Origin: Acidovorax sp. Leaf78
GTDB lineage: Bacteria; Pseudomonadota; Gammaproteobacteria; Burkholderiales; Burkholderiaceae_C
Direction of reading: 5' to 3'
NCBI RefSeq assembly: GCF_001422735.1
Contig: NZ_LMLZ01000007.1
Coordinates: 1 to 53,669, forward strand
DNA: 53,669 bases
Shown: in pieces, positions 1-9,049 of the stretch
How positions within the stretch are numbered: position 1 is the stretch's first letter
How the letters are laid out: each line of letters starts with the position of its first letter
Made by a program: the position numbers and the translations under genes
The notes under the pieces: model-generated
What the model was told of the DNA's origin: nothing
The model's input: the letters and a program-made list of their open reading frames with translations, nothing else
Databases searched by the model: none

Positions 1-117
<117 letters not shown>

Positions 118-170
118 CTAAATCAACACAACAGGATCTCGGCGCAACCAGAATCGGACGCACCTGAAAG

Positions 171-245
<75 letters not shown>

Positions 246-306
246 AGCTTGATGCCACTTGCACGGCATCAAAATTTCTAACTCAACAACCAGCACTACC
301 AAGCGA

Positions 307-380
307 TGGAGCGGGAGACGGGAATCGAACCCGCGTCATTAGCTTGGAAGGCTAGGGTTCTACCATTGAACTACTCCCGC
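307..380 (-). tRNA. tRNA-Gly (TCC)
   Basis: The minus strand starts GCGGGAGTAG and shows anticodon loop CTTCCAA (anticodon TCC) on a TAGC/GCTA stem, T-loop GGTTCGATTC, discriminator T and encoded CCA. It lies between tRNA-Tyr and tRNA-Thr, as glyT does in E. coli. Confidence 0.96.
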
Positions 381-447
381 ATCGGCTGACAACCTTTGCG
401 ACCGCCCTGCGCAAGCAGAACAGCTGACACTCTCAACACTCACTAAC

Positions 448-533
448 TGGTGGAGGGGACTGGATTCGAACCAGTGTAGGCGTAAGCCAACAGATTTACA
501 GTCTGCCCCCTTTAGCCACTCGGGCACCCCTCC
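448..533 (-). tRNA. tRNA-Tyr (GTA)
   Basis: An 86-base class II tRNA with a long variable arm. The minus strand starts GGAGGGG, has anticodon loop CTGTAAA (anticodon GTA) between GCAGA and TCTGT, T-loop GGTTCGAATC and ACCA at the end. Order and type match the tuf-linked tRNA cluster. Confidence 0.96.
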
Positions 534-628
534 GGAGAATTTCGAATTATAGCACTGATTTTTAGCCCGTCTGAAAAATTGTGCGAGGCCGCACAATTTC
601 GAAACCCAAGTCGTTGGACCCAGGTATC

Positions 629-704
629 TGGCGCGGCTGGCGGGGATCGAACCCACGACCCTTGGCTTCGGAGGCCAATACTCTATCCACTGAGCTACAG
701 CCGC
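629..704 (-). tRNA. tRNA-Arg (CCG)
   Basis: The minus strand starts GCGGCTGTAGCTCAG, with anticodon stem TTGGC/GCCAA around loop CTCCGAA (anticodon CCG), T-loop GGTTCGATCC, discriminator G and encoded CCA. This first position of the cluster holds a threonine tRNA in E. coli; here it is arginine. Confidence 0.95.
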
Positions 705-728
705 GTGACTGCATCAATACAGCCCGAG

Positions 729-757
729 ATTATCGCATGCAGAGCCATGATCCCCAA
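729..757 (-). promoter_or_regulatory. Likely sigma-70 promoter of the tRNA-tuf cluster
   Basis: On the minus strand TTGGGG (752-757) and GATAAT (729-734) are separated by exactly 17 bases, ending 24 bases before the first tRNA base. This suits a stable-RNA promoter. The call rests on sequence resemblance only. Confidence 0.5.
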
Positions 758-802
758 CAAGATGGACATGTCCGCAAGCAGCGCACCAGCCAAGCCACGC
801 CG

Positions 803-1459
803 TCAAGCGAGCGCACCCGACCCATCGCAGCGAGCCTCGGGCAACGACAGACCCAGGCCGACCAGGAACGCATCGGTGCTGACACGGCCCACCCCCACCA
901 GATCAAAGCCCCCTTCGCTGAGTATCCAGTTGCGGATGAGCCCGTCGAACAGGGCATGCAGGCCCACCGCCGCTTCCGTCGGCGTCATCGGCAATACGAC
1001 GCCCTGCACTTGCGACGCCAGCTCGAAATCCCGGGCCAGCTGGCGCGTGAACCCTTCGGACGCCGCGATGTGGCGCTCGCGCACGCCCACCATCTCGCTC
1101 ACGTACTCCACCTTGTACAGCGCCACCTCGAAGACCCTGCGCGTGCGCTCATCAAAGGCCACTCCGCGCAGCACCATCGCCATCACGGCGCGCAGGCGCT
1201 GTACCGGGTCGGGGCACGTGCTGCTTTCGAACTCGCCGTAGCCCTGCTCCAGGGGCAGCGTCACGCGGTCCATCATGGCGTTGAAAAGGTCGACCTTGTC
1301 CTTGAAGTGCCAGTAGATGGCACCGCGTGTGGCACCTGCGGCCTGGGCGATATCGCTGAGCGACGCCCGCGACACTCCTTTTTCGCCAAAAACCTGCTCG
1401 GCAGCATCGATGAGGCTGCTGCGGGTGGCAATGGCATCTTCTTTGGTTCGGCGTGCCAT
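803..1459 (-). CDS. TetR/AcrR-family repressor of the adjacent RND efflux operon
   Basis: 218 residues, starting MARRTKEDAIATR. The first 60 residues carry the TetR helix-turn-helix: ARVFG-like helix 'AAEQVFGEKGVSRASLSDIA' then 'GATRGAIYWHFKDK', the recognition helix typical of AcrR/TtgR proteins. The C-terminal domain is the variable ligand pocket. An upstream in-frame TTG at 1564 would run through the operator, so the ATG at 1459 is preferred. It is divergent from the adapter-pump-channel operon at 1654-7547, with a palindrome between them. By analogy with AcrR/TtgR it should repress the pump and be released by pump substrates. The family is certain; the exact orthologue is not. Confidence 0.9.
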   Translation of the reverse strand: MARRTKEDAIATRSSLIDAAEQVFGEKGVSRASLSDIAQAAGATRGAIYWHFKDKVDLFNAMMDRVTLPLEQGYGEFESSTCPDPVQRLRAVMAMVLRGVAFDERTRRVFEVALYKVEYVSEMVGVRERHIAASEGFTRQLARDFELASQVQGVVLPMTPTEAAVGLHALFDGLIRNWILSEGGFDLVGVGRVSTDAFLVGLGLSLPEARCDGSGALA

Positions 1460-1530
1460 GGTGGCTTGTCTCCTCTGCTCCGTCCGGTCCGAATGCCCCT
1501 GCAAGAACGCACGGGCATACACATCGACAA

Positions 1531-1556
1531 TTATACATTCATGGTTGTATGTATAA
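1531..1556. promoter_or_regulatory. Operator palindrome and overlapping -10 elements between tetR-type gene and efflux operon
   Basis: Inverted repeat with perfect 8-base arms, TTATACAT (1531-1538) and ATGTATAA (1549-1556), around a 10-base centre. It resembles AcrR/TtgR operators, which are AT-rich with TACAT...ATGTA arms. A perfect TATAAT for the plus strand lies at 1552-1557 and another for the minus strand at 1530-1535, so repressor binding would block both divergent promoters. I see no strong -35 for either. Confidence 0.7.
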
Positions 1557-1653
1557 TCGCGCACTTGTTTTGTCGGGTTCTCCGGGGACGGCCCGTGGCC
1601 GACCCGCCATCCCCTACAACCCCATTTCCTTGACGCATATCAGAAGGACTCTC

Positions 1654-2967
1654 ATGCGCACACTGCGTGACCCATCCGTCAGCTCCGCCCTCCCCCAGGC
1701 CCTTTCGCACCGCACGACGCGCACTTTCGTGGCGGTGAGCGCGGTGGCGATGCTCCTTGTCGCCTGCGGAAAAACCGACGGCAAGGCTGCCGGCGGTGCA
1801 CCCCCTCAAATGCCTGCGCCCGAGGTGGGAGTTGTCACGGCCACTCCCGGAGATGTGGGGCTGGTCACTGAATTGCCAGGCCGCGTGGAGGCATCCCGCA
1901 CGGCACAGGTGCGCGCACGCGCGGCAGGCATCCTGCAGCAGCGCCTGTTCAAGGAAGGCAGCGACGTGAAGGCGGGCCAGGCGCTGTTCCGCATCGACCC
2001 CGCCCCCTACGCTGCCGCTGCAGAAAGCTCGCGCGCCAGCCTGGCCAAGGCGCAGGCCAATCTGGCGCAGGCCAGTGCCCAGGTGGACCGCTATCGCCCG
2101 CTGGTGAGCGCCAATGCCATCAGCAAGCAGGACTTCGTGAACGCCGAAGCGGCCGAGAAGCAGGCGCAAGCCGATGTGGCCGTTGGCAAGGCGGCTGTCC
2201 GCACGGCGGAGATCAACCTGGGCTACGCCAGCGTGACCTCCCCCATCTCCGGCCGCATTGGCCGGGCGCTGGTGACCGAAGGCGCACTGGTGGGCCAGGG
2301 TGAGGCGACGGCGCTGGCGGTGGTGCAGCAGATCGACCCGGTGTATGTGAACTTCACGCAGTCGGCCAGCGATGTGTTCCAGCTGCGCCGCGCGATGGAG
2401 AACGGCCAGCTCAAGCGCGCCGGCGGCGAGGCCGCCAGCGTCAAGCTGGTGCTGAGCGATGGCACCGAATACGCCCAGCCGGGCAAGCTGCTGTTCACCG
2501 ATCTGTCGGTGGATGCCAGCACGGGCCAGGTCACGCTGCGCGCAGAAGTGCCCAACCCCAAGGGCGAGCTGCTGCCCGGCCTGTACCTGCGCGTGCGCAT
2601 CGAGCAGGCCCAGGCCAGCAATGCCATCACGCTGCCCCAGCAGGCGGTCACGCGCACGCAGCAAGGCGACACCATCAGCGTGGTGTCCGATGACGGCAAG
2701 ATCTCGCAGCGCACCATCAAGATCAGCGCCGCACAGAACAACCGCTGGGTGGTGCTCGACGGCCTGAAGGCTGGCGATAAGGTCATGGTGGACGGCTTCC
2801 AGAAGCTGCAGATGCTGCCGCCCGGAACACCGGTGAAGCCTGTGCCGTGGCAAGCGCCGGGCGCCGCGCCTGCACAGCCGGGCGCCTCCGCCGCGGCACC
2901 GGCTGCGGCAACCGCCACGGCTGCATCGGCTGCTCCAGCCGCATCGGCCGCGGCCTCCAAGCCATAA
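1654..2967 (+). CDS. RND efflux periplasmic adapter (membrane fusion) lipoprotein
   Basis: 437 residues. The N-terminus has a signal sequence ending in lipobox LVAC with Cys38, so the protein should be anchored in the inner membrane. The body shows the MFP pattern: beta-barrel/lipoyl half 'GRVEASRTAQVRARAAGIL', a helical hairpin rich in Ala/Gln (about residues 120-190), second lipoyl half 'GYASVTSPISGRIGRALV', and a C-terminal barrel. An unusual Ala/Pro-rich tail covers the last 40 residues. Start ATG at 1654 follows AGAAGGA. It bridges the pump (starts 13 bases downstream) and the outer-membrane channel of the same operon, as AcrA/TtgA/MexA do. Confidence 0.93.
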   Translation: MRTLRDPSVSSALPQALSHRTTRTFVAVSAVAMLLVACGKTDGKAAGGAPPQMPAPEVGVVTATPGDVGLVTELPGRVEASRTAQVRARAAGILQQRLFKEGSDVKAGQALFRIDPAPYAAAAESSRASLAKAQANLAQASAQVDRYRPLVSANAISKQDFVNAEAAEKQAQADVAVGKAAVRTAEINLGYASVTSPISGRIGRALVTEGALVGQGEATALAVVQQIDPVYVNFTQSASDVFQLRRAMENGQLKRAGGEAASVKLVLSDGTEYAQPGKLLFTDLSVDASTGQVTLRAEVPNPKGELLPGLYLRVRIEQAQASNAITLPQQAVTRTQQGDTISVVSDDGKISQRTIKISAAQNNRWVVLDGLKAGDKVMVDGFQKLQMLPPGTPVKPVPWQAPGAAPAQPGASAAAPAAATATAASAAPAASAAASKP

Positions 2968-2980
2968 GAGGCAGCTCAGC

Positions 2981-5900
2981 ATGGCCAAGTTCTTTATCGA
3001 CCGCCCCATCTTTGCGTGGGTGATTGCGCTGTTCATCATGGTGATGGGCGGCGTCGCCATCACGCAACTGCCGATTGCCCAGTATCCGCCGGTGGCCCCG
3101 CCATCGATCGTGATCAACACCGCCTACCCAGGCGCCTCTGCCCAGACGCTCGAGGACAGCGTGCTGTCCGTCATCGAGCGTGAAATGAACGGCTCGCCCG
3201 GCCTGCTGTACATGGAGTCCGTGGCCCAGGCCGATGGCTCCGGCAGCATCACCCTGAGCTTCGAGCCCGGCACGAACTCCGACCTGGCCCAGGTGGATGT
3301 GCAAAACCGCCTGTCGCGCGCCACGCCGCGCCTGCCGTCCGTCGTGACCCAGCAGGGCGTGCGCGTCGACAAGGCCCGCAGCAACTTCCTGCTGTTTGCC
3401 ATGCTGGCGTCGGACAACCCCAAGTACACCCCGGTGGAGCTGGGCGACTACGCGGCCCGCAACCTGCAGCCCGAGCTGCAGCGCGTCAAGGGCATCGGCC
3501 AGGTGCAGCTGTTCGGCAGCGAAAACGCGATGCGCGTCTGGATCGATCCCGACAAGCTGCGCGGCTTCAACCTGTCTGCCGCCGACGTGACGGCCGCCAT
3601 CCGCGCACAGAACGCCCAGGTGTCCGCCGGCGTGATGGGCGACCTGCCCAACATCACCGGCCAGGGCATTGCGGCCACGGTCGTGGTCAAGGGCCAGCTG
3701 TCCAGCGTGGAGCAGTTCGGCAACGTCGTGCTGCGCGCCAATACCGACGGATCGTCGGTGCGCCTGAAGGACGTGGCACGCCTCGAACTCGGCGGCCAGA
3801 GCTATGCCACCTCGGCGCGCCTGAACGGCGCCCCGGCAGTCGGCCTGGGTGTGCAGCTGTCGCCCAGCGGCAACGCGCTGGAGTCGGCCCGCCTGGTGCG
3901 CGAGAAGATGGACGAGCTGCAGAAGTTCTTCCCTGAAGGCGTGAAGTACTCGATCCCGTACGACAGCTCGCGCTTCGTGAAGATCTCGATTTCGCAAGTG
4001 GCCGAGACCCTGGTCGAAGCCGTGGTGCTGGTGTTCCTGGTGATGTTCCTGTTCCTGCAGAACTGGCGCTACACCATCATCCCGACCATCGTGGTGCCGA
4101 TTGCCCTGCTGGGCACGTTCGGTACGCTGCTGGCGCTGGGCTTCTCGATCAACGTGCTGACCATGTTCGGCATGGTGCTGGTGATCGGTATCGTGGTGGA
4201 CGATGCCATCGTGGTGGTGGAAAACGTCGAGCGCATCATGAGCGAAGAAGGGCTCTCGCCCCTGGAGGCCACGCGCAAGGCGATGCGCCAGATCTCGGGC
4301 GCCATCATCGGCGTGACCGTGGTGCTGATCTCGGTGTTCGTGCCGCTGGCGTTCTTTGCGGGCTCCACCGGCAACATCTACCGCCAGTTCTCGGCCGTGA
4401 TGGTCGCGTCGATCGCCTTCTCGGCCTTCATGGCGCTGTCGCTCACGCCAGCGCTGTGCGCCACGCTGCTCAAGCCCGTCGAGGCGGGGCACCACCATGA
4501 AAAGCGCGGCTTCTTCGGCTGGTTCAACCGCGTGTTCACGCGCACTGCCAAGGGCTATGAGGGCTTGGTGTCGCGCATCCTGCGCAAAGCGGCGCGCTAC
4601 CTGGTCATCTACGGCGCCATCCTGGCCGTGGTGGGTGTCGTGTACACGCGCATCCCCACGGCGTTTCTGCCGCAGGAAGACCAGGGCAACATCCTGGTGA
4701 ACGTTCAGCTGCCGCCCGGCGCCACGCAAGAGCGCACGCTCGAGGCGATGAAGCAGGTCGAAGGCTTCATGCTCAAGCAGCCTGAAGTGCAGAGCATGGT
4801 GGGCGTGCTGGGCTTCTCGTTCTCGGGCCAGGGGCAGAACGCGGGCATTGCATTCGTGACGCTCAAGGACTGGGACGAGCGCAAGGACGCCGGCCAATCC
4901 GCCAGCGCCCTGGCGGGCCGCGCCTTCGGTGCGTTGTCTACCGTGCGCGATGCGTTCATCTTCCCGCTCAGCCCGCCGGCCATTCCGGAACTGGGTACCG
5001 GCAGCGGCTTCTCTTTCCGCCTGCAAGACCGCTCGGGCATGGGGCACGACGCCCTGGTCAACGCGCGCAACCAGATGCTCGGCATGGCCATGCAGAGCAA
5101 GGTGCTGACGGGCTTGCGCCCCGATGGCCTGGAAGACGCTCCACAGCTGCAGATCGACATCGACCGTGACAAGGCGCAGGCCTTGGGTGTGGGCTTTGAC
5201 GCCATCAACAGCGCCATCTCCACCGCGTTGGGTTCAAGCTACGTGAACGATTTCCCCAACAAAGGCCGTTTGCAGCGCGTGGTGGTGCAGTCCGACGCGC
5301 CAGGTCGCATGCAGCCCGACGACCTGCTGCGCCTGAACGCGACCAACGCGCAGGGCCAGCCCGTGCCGCTGTCGGCCTTTGCCTCCACCAAGTGGGTCAA
5401 GGGTGCGCAGCAGACGGTGCGCTACAACGGCTACCCCGCCATGCGCATCAGCGGCGAGCCTGCCCCGGGCTACAGCAGCGGTGCCGCGCTGGCCGAGATG
5501 GAAAAGCTCGCCGCGCAGCTGCCACCGGGCTTCGGCTTCGAGTGGACGGGTACGTCGCGTGAAGAAAAGCAGGCGGGATCGCAGGCGATCATCCTGTACG
5601 GCTTTGCCGTGCTGGCAGTGTTCCTGTGCCTGGCCGCACTGTACGAAAGCTGGACCATCCCGCTGGCCGTGATCCTGGTGGTGCCGCTCGGTGTGCTGGG
5701 CGTGCTGCTGGCCACGCTGCTGCGCGGGTATGCCAACGACGTGTACTTCCAGGTGGGCCTGATCACCATCATTGGTCTGTCTGCGAAGAACGCCATCTTG
5801 ATCATCGAATTTGCCAAGGACCTGCATGCCCAGGGCAAGGGATTGGTCGAGTCCGCACTGGAGGCCGCGCACTTGCGTTTCCGCCCCATCGTGATGACAT

Positions 5901-6136
5901 CGCTGGCGTTCGGCCTGGGCGTGGTGCCGCTGTTCATTGCATCGGGCGCCGGCTCGGCCAGCCAGCGCGCCATCGGCACCGGCGTGATCGGCGGCATGAT
6001 CACCGGCACGGCACTGGCCGTGTTCTTCGTGCCCGTGTTCTTCGTCGTGGTGCGCAGCCTGTTCAAGGGCAGCGCGCGCCAGCAGGAAATGAACCGCCGC
6101 CATGCAGAAGAAGCAGGAGTTGGAACCCATGACTAA
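2981..6136 (+). CDS. RND efflux pump, inner-membrane transporter (HAE1 family)
   Basis: 1051 residues, starting MAKFFIDRPIFAWVIALFIM, the hallmark N-terminus of AcrB/MexB-type pumps. Length matches the family. The proton-relay pair is visible in TM4 (GIVVDDAIVVVENVER). Two periplasmic domains and twelve membrane segments follow the usual duplicated plan. Substrates are likely hydrophobic drugs, solvents or phenolics and cannot be predicted more closely. The gene sits between the adapter and the channel; its last codons overlap the channel start by 8 bases, implying coupled translation. Confidence 0.96.
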   Translation: MAKFFIDRPIFAWVIALFIMVMGGVAITQLPIAQYPPVAPPSIVINTAYPGASAQTLEDSVLSVIEREMNGSPGLLYMESVAQADGSGSITLSFEPGTNSDLAQVDVQNRLSRATPRLPSVVTQQGVRVDKARSNFLLFAMLASDNPKYTPVELGDYAARNLQPELQRVKGIGQVQLFGSENAMRVWIDPDKLRGFNLSAADVTAAIRAQNAQVSAGVMGDLPNITGQGIAATVVVKGQLSSVEQFGNVVLRANTDGSSVRLKDVARLELGGQSYATSARLNGAPAVGLGVQLSPSGNALESARLVREKMDELQKFFPEGVKYSIPYDSSRFVKISISQVAETLVEAVVLVFLVMFLFLQNWRYTIIPTIVVPIALLGTFGTLLALGFSINVLTMFGMVLVIGIVVDDAIVVVENVERIMSEEGLSPLEATRKAMRQISGAIIGVTVVLISVFVPLAFFAGSTGNIYRQFSAVMVASIAFSAFMALSLTPALCATLLKPVEAGHHHEKRGFFGWFNRVFTRTAKGYEGLVSRILRKAARYLVIYGAILAVVGVVYTRIPTAFLPQEDQGNILVNVQLPPGATQERTLEAMKQVEGFMLKQPEVQSMVGVLGFSFSGQGQNAGIAFVTLKDWDERKDAGQSASALAGRAFGALSTVRDAFIFPLSPPAIPELGTGSGFSFRLQDRSGMGHDALVNARNQMLGMAMQSKVLTGLRPDGLEDAPQLQIDIDRDKAQALGVGFDAINSAISTALGSSYVNDFPNKGRLQRVVVQSDAPGRMQPDDLLRLNATNAQGQPVPLSAFASTKWVKGAQQTVRYNGYPAMRISGEPAPGYSSGAALAEMEKLAAQLPPGFGFEWTGTSREEKQAGSQAIILYGFAVLAVFLCLAALYESWTIPLAVILVVPLGVLGVLLATLLRGYANDVYFQVGLITIIGLSAKNAILIIEFAKDLHAQGKGLVESALEAAHLRFRPIVMTSLAFGLGVVPLFIASGAGSASQRAIGTGVIGGMITGTALAVFFVPVFFVVVRSLFKGSARQQEMNRRHAEEAGVGTHD

Positions 6137-7547
6137 TCACCGCAGCACCCTCACCGCCCTGGCCGCGGCCGCGCTGCTGGCCGGCTGCTCGTTCATCCCA
6201 ACCTACGAGCGCCCCGCGGCGCCCGTGCCGTCGGCGTACACGACGCTCGGCGCAGACACCACCGGCGCTGCACAAGGCGCGGCCGCCGCCCCGTGGCAGG
6301 ACTACTTTGCCGAGCCCCGGCTGCGCCAGCTCATCGAAGCAGCGCTGGCCAACAACCGCGACCTGCGCGTGGCGGTGCTCAACATCGAGCAGGCCCGCGC
6401 CACCTACCAGGTGCGGCGTGCCGACCAGTACCCGGGCGTGGGCCTGGCCGCCAACGCGACCCGGGGCCCGTCGGCCAGCAACGGCGACCTGACCAACTCG
6501 TTCAGCGTCGGCCTGGCCATCTCGTCCTGGGAGATCGACTTCTTCGGCCGCATCGCGAGCCTGAAGGAGCAGGCGCTGGCGCAGTACCTGGCCACCGAAG
6601 AAGGCCGCAACGCCGCGCAGGTGAGCCTGGTGGCTGCCGTGGCCAACGGCTGGCTGAACCTGCTGGCCGACGAAGAGCTGCTGGAGCTGTCGCGCCAGAC
6701 CCTCGCCTCGCGCGAAGAATCGGTGCGCCTGACCAAGATGCGCCTGGACGCAGGCGTTACGTCGGAGCTGGACTTCCGCCAGGCCGAATCGCTGACCCAG
6801 GCGGCCCGCGCCACGCTGGCGCAGCAACAGCGCCAGCGCGCGCTGGACGAAAACGCCCTGGCCTTGCTGCTGGGCCAGGCCCTGCCCGACGACGTGCGCG
6901 CCAGCCTGGCGGGCAGCCGCCTGGCCAACGCGCCGGCCATGGCGCAGTTGCCCGCGGGCCTGCCGTCCGAGCTGCTCACGCGCCGCCCGGACATCCGCCA
7001 GGCCGAGCAGCAGCTGATTGCCGCCAACGCCAACATCGGCGCGGCGCGGGCGGCGTTCTTCCCGCGCATTGCGCTCACCGCGCAGGCGGGCACGGCCAGC
7101 AACGAGCTGTCGGGGCTGTTCAAGAGCGGCTCGTGGGGCTTCTCGATTGCGCCGTCGCTGCTGCTGCCCATCTTCGATGCGGGCCGCAACCAGGCCAACC
7201 TGGAGAGCGCGCGTGCCGGACGGAGCATCGCCGTGGCGCAGTACGAAAAATCCATCCAGACCGCCTTCCGCGAGGTGTCGGATGCCCTGGCCGGGCAGGC
7301 CACGCTGGGCGAGCAGGCCCTGGCCCAGCAGCGGCAGGCCGAGGCCGAGGGCGCCCGCCTGCAGCTGGCCGACCTGCGCTACCGCAACGGCGTATCGAGC
7401 TACCTGGACCTGCTGGACGCCCAGCGCTCGCTGTTTGCCACGCAGCAAGCAGTGGTGCAGGTGCGCCTGGCGCAGCTGCAAAACCAGGTGACGCTGTACA
7501 AGGCCCTGGGCGGCGGCGCGCCGGCTGTGGCCGACAACCGCTCCTGA
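6129..7547 (+). CDS. RND efflux outer-membrane channel lipoprotein (NodT/OprM type)
   Basis: 472 residues from ATG 6129, which follows AGGAG and overlaps the pump stop by 8 bases; an ATG 27 bases upstream is possible but lacks a better ribosome site. Signal sequence ends ALLAGC (lipobox), then 'SFIPTYERPAAP', the standard OprM-type start. Two OEP repeats follow, each with long helices, and the conserved 'RRPDIRQAEQQLIAANANIGAARAAFFPRI' block is seen (7000-7070 region). It forms the trimeric exit duct for the pump. Confidence 0.95.
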   Translation: MTNHRSTLTALAAAALLAGCSFIPTYERPAAPVPSAYTTLGADTTGAAQGAAAAPWQDYFAEPRLRQLIEAALANNRDLRVAVLNIEQARATYQVRRADQYPGVGLAANATRGPSASNGDLTNSFSVGLAISSWEIDFFGRIASLKEQALAQYLATEEGRNAAQVSLVAAVANGWLNLLADEELLELSRQTLASREESVRLTKMRLDAGVTSELDFRQAESLTQAARATLAQQQRQRALDENALALLLGQALPDDVRASLAGSRLANAPAMAQLPAGLPSELLTRRPDIRQAEQQLIAANANIGAARAAFFPRIALTAQAGTASNELSGLFKSGSWGFSIAPSLLLPIFDAGRNQANLESARAGRSIAVAQYEKSIQTAFREVSDALAGQATLGEQALAQQRQAEAEGARLQLADLRYRNGVSSYLDLLDAQRSLFATQQAVVQVRLAQLQNQVTLYKALGGGAPAVADNRS

Positions 7548-7653
7548 GGCGGGCTGCCCCCCCGCGGCCCGCCCATGGCTGCGAGGGGTGCACTCAGGGT
7601 TCATCGGGGTGCGCGTGTGCGTCGCGCGGGACTGAAGTTCCTGGGGCCGCAGA

Positions 7654-7659
7654 TATAAT
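7654..7659 (+). promoter_or_regulatory. Consensus -10 element upstream of the cytochrome gene
   Basis: A perfect TATAAT lies 45 bases before the cytochrome start, with a weak CTGAAG 16 bases upstream as the only -35 candidate. Confidence 0.45.
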
Positions 7660-7703
7660 TTAAGGTTGATTTCACAAAGCCCCCCGATACACCAGAGGAA
7701 GTC

Positions 7704-8273
7704 ATGAGCGACACCCACCACGAAGAAGCGCACACCGGCCCGATCAAGAGCCCCAAGCAACTGCTGCTGGCGAGTTTTTTCTCGTTTGTGGTTCCTATCT
7801 TTGCCATCATCGGCCTGGTCATGTACGTCACGTCGGCCGACAAGCCGGCCATGGGTGCGGCCAACCCTGAAAAGTCCATCGCCGAGCGGATTCAGAAGGT
7901 GGGCATGGTCGAGGTGCGCGATGCCAACCGGCCTCTGGCAACGGGTGAAGCAGTCTTCAAGGGCCAGTGCGCTGCCTGCCACGCCACGGGCGCTGCAGGG
8001 GCTCCCAAGCTGGCGGATGCCGCGGCCTGGGCAGAACGCATCAAGACCGGCTTCGACACCCTGGTGCATTCGGCCCTGAAGGGCAAGGGCGCCATGGCGC
8101 CCCAGGGCGGTGGTGACTTCAACGACACCGAAATCGCACGCGCCGTGGCCTACATGGCCAATGCCGCGGGCGCCAAGTTTGCGGAGCCCGCCGCTCCGGC
8201 GGCTGCGGGTGCATCGGCACCTGCCGCGGATGCCTCTGCCGCTGCGGCACCTGCCTCGGCTGCATCGCAGTGA
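7704..8273 (+). CDS. Membrane-anchored c-type cytochrome (c5-like)
   Basis: 189 residues. One N-terminal membrane segment (about residues 23-45, 'LLLASFFSFVVPIFAIIGLV') anchors the protein, with the rest periplasmic. One haem-binding motif CAACH occurs near residue 93, and the distal Met ligand is likely in 'GKGAMAPQGGG'. The final 30 residues are Ala/Pro-rich. Start follows AGAGGAAG. It is a single-gene unit with its own -10 and downstream hairpins. The role is electron transfer to a terminal oxidase or peroxidase, but the partner is not encoded nearby. Confidence 0.9.
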   Translation: MSDTHHEEAHTGPIKSPKQLLLASFFSFVVPIFAIIGLVMYVTSADKPAMGAANPEKSIAERIQKVGMVEVRDANRPLATGEAVFKGQCAACHATGAAGAPKLADAAAWAERIKTGFDTLVHSALKGKGAMAPQGGGDFNDTEIARAVAYMANAAGAKFAEPAAPAAAGASAPAADASAAAAPASAASQ

Positions 8274-8279
8274 TCCTCC

Positions 8280-8297
8280 GCGGGCCTTGCGGCCCGC
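8280..8297 (+). terminator. Hairpin just after the cytochrome gene
   Basis: Perfect 7-bp stem GCGGGCC/GGCCCGC with loop TTGC, starting 7 bases after the stop codon. No T-run follows, so it may stabilise the 3' end rather than terminate. Confidence 0.4.
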
Positions 8298-8398
8298 ACA
8301 CTGTGGCTGCGGCACCACGCTGCGGTCATGGGGGCGAAGGGCGCATGGCCCGTGTGCCTTGAGGGGCGTACGCCGTCACTTCGCAGCCAACCAAAGAG

Positions 8399-8424
8399 AG
8401 CCGACCCACCGAGGTCGGCTTTTT
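8399..8424 (+). terminator. Rho-independent terminator
   Basis: Stem AGCCGACC/GGTCGGCT (8399-8406 with 8413-8420), 6-base loop, then TTTT. It stands between the cytochrome gene and the convergent minus-strand gene ending at 8489. Confidence 0.8.
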
Positions 8425-8488
8425 CATGCCCGCGCGGTACGCGCCAGCCCCACTGTTCCCACCATTTCCACTGAGCCCCGCCGCCGCA

Positions 8489-9049
8489 TCAGACCGGCGC
8501 TGGTGCAGCCGCCCCGCCGCCGCTGGCAGCCCGGAGCGCCTGGGGGCTCTGGATGTAGCCGTACAGCCCGGCCAGATCGGCTGCCCGTACCTCGCGCGGC
8601 GACCACAGTCCCCGTTCCACCGCCTCGGACGCCAGCAGAACATCCAGCGTATGCACCAGGCCCAGGCCCTGGTTTGCGACCAGATAGACGCGGCCCTCTT
8701 CGTCGAGCAGGCAATCGAGCGCCGTGGCAGCCTGCCCGGTGTGCGATACCAGCGACAGGTCCGGCTGAATGCGCCAGACGATGGGCGTGACCTCCAGCTC
8801 GACATACACCCTCTGCGGCCCGTTCTGAAAGAACCACTGGCCCTGGCCATCGGCCTCGTAATTGCGCTCGATGAACTCGATCAGCTTTTCGTGCTGCAGC
8901 AGGGAGCCTTTGGCTTCGGGGAAGGGGCCCGTGGCCTGCACCGCGTCGTCGCGCAGGTACCAGCGGCCCCGCGCGTCCAGCCCCAACCAGCCGTAGCAGT
9001 GGGGCACGTTGGGCCATTTGGCGATAGCTTGCTTGACGATGTCATCCAT
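8489..9049 (-). CDS. Conserved hypothetical protein, DUF2946-like
   Basis: 186 residues, beginning MDDIVKQAIAKWPNVPHCYG. It is rich in aromatic residues with conserved-looking blocks WLGLDARGRWYLRDD and FQNGPQRVYVELE. No membrane segment or known catalytic motif is visible. From memory it resembles a family restricted to Burkholderiales, but I could not check this. Its ATG overlaps the last 8 bases of the upstream hydrolase gene, so the two are translationally coupled and probably work in one pathway. The upstream in-frame extension is rejected because it runs inside the hydrolase gene. Confidence 0.75.
   Translation of the reverse strand: MDDIVKQAIAKWPNVPHCYGWLGLDARGRWYLRDDAVQATGPFPEAKGSLLQHEKLIEFIERNYEADGQGQWFFQNGPQRVYVELEVTPIVWRIQPDLSLVSHTGQAATALDCLLDEEGRVYLVANQGLGLVHTLDVLLASEAVERGLWSPREVRAADLAGLYGYIQSPQALRAASGGGAAAPAPV

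Noticed and set aside
2783..5047. Long minus-strand frame opposite the RND pump
   Set aside because: It is a shadow of the GC-rich pump gene: composition is His/Arg-rich and no motif is present.
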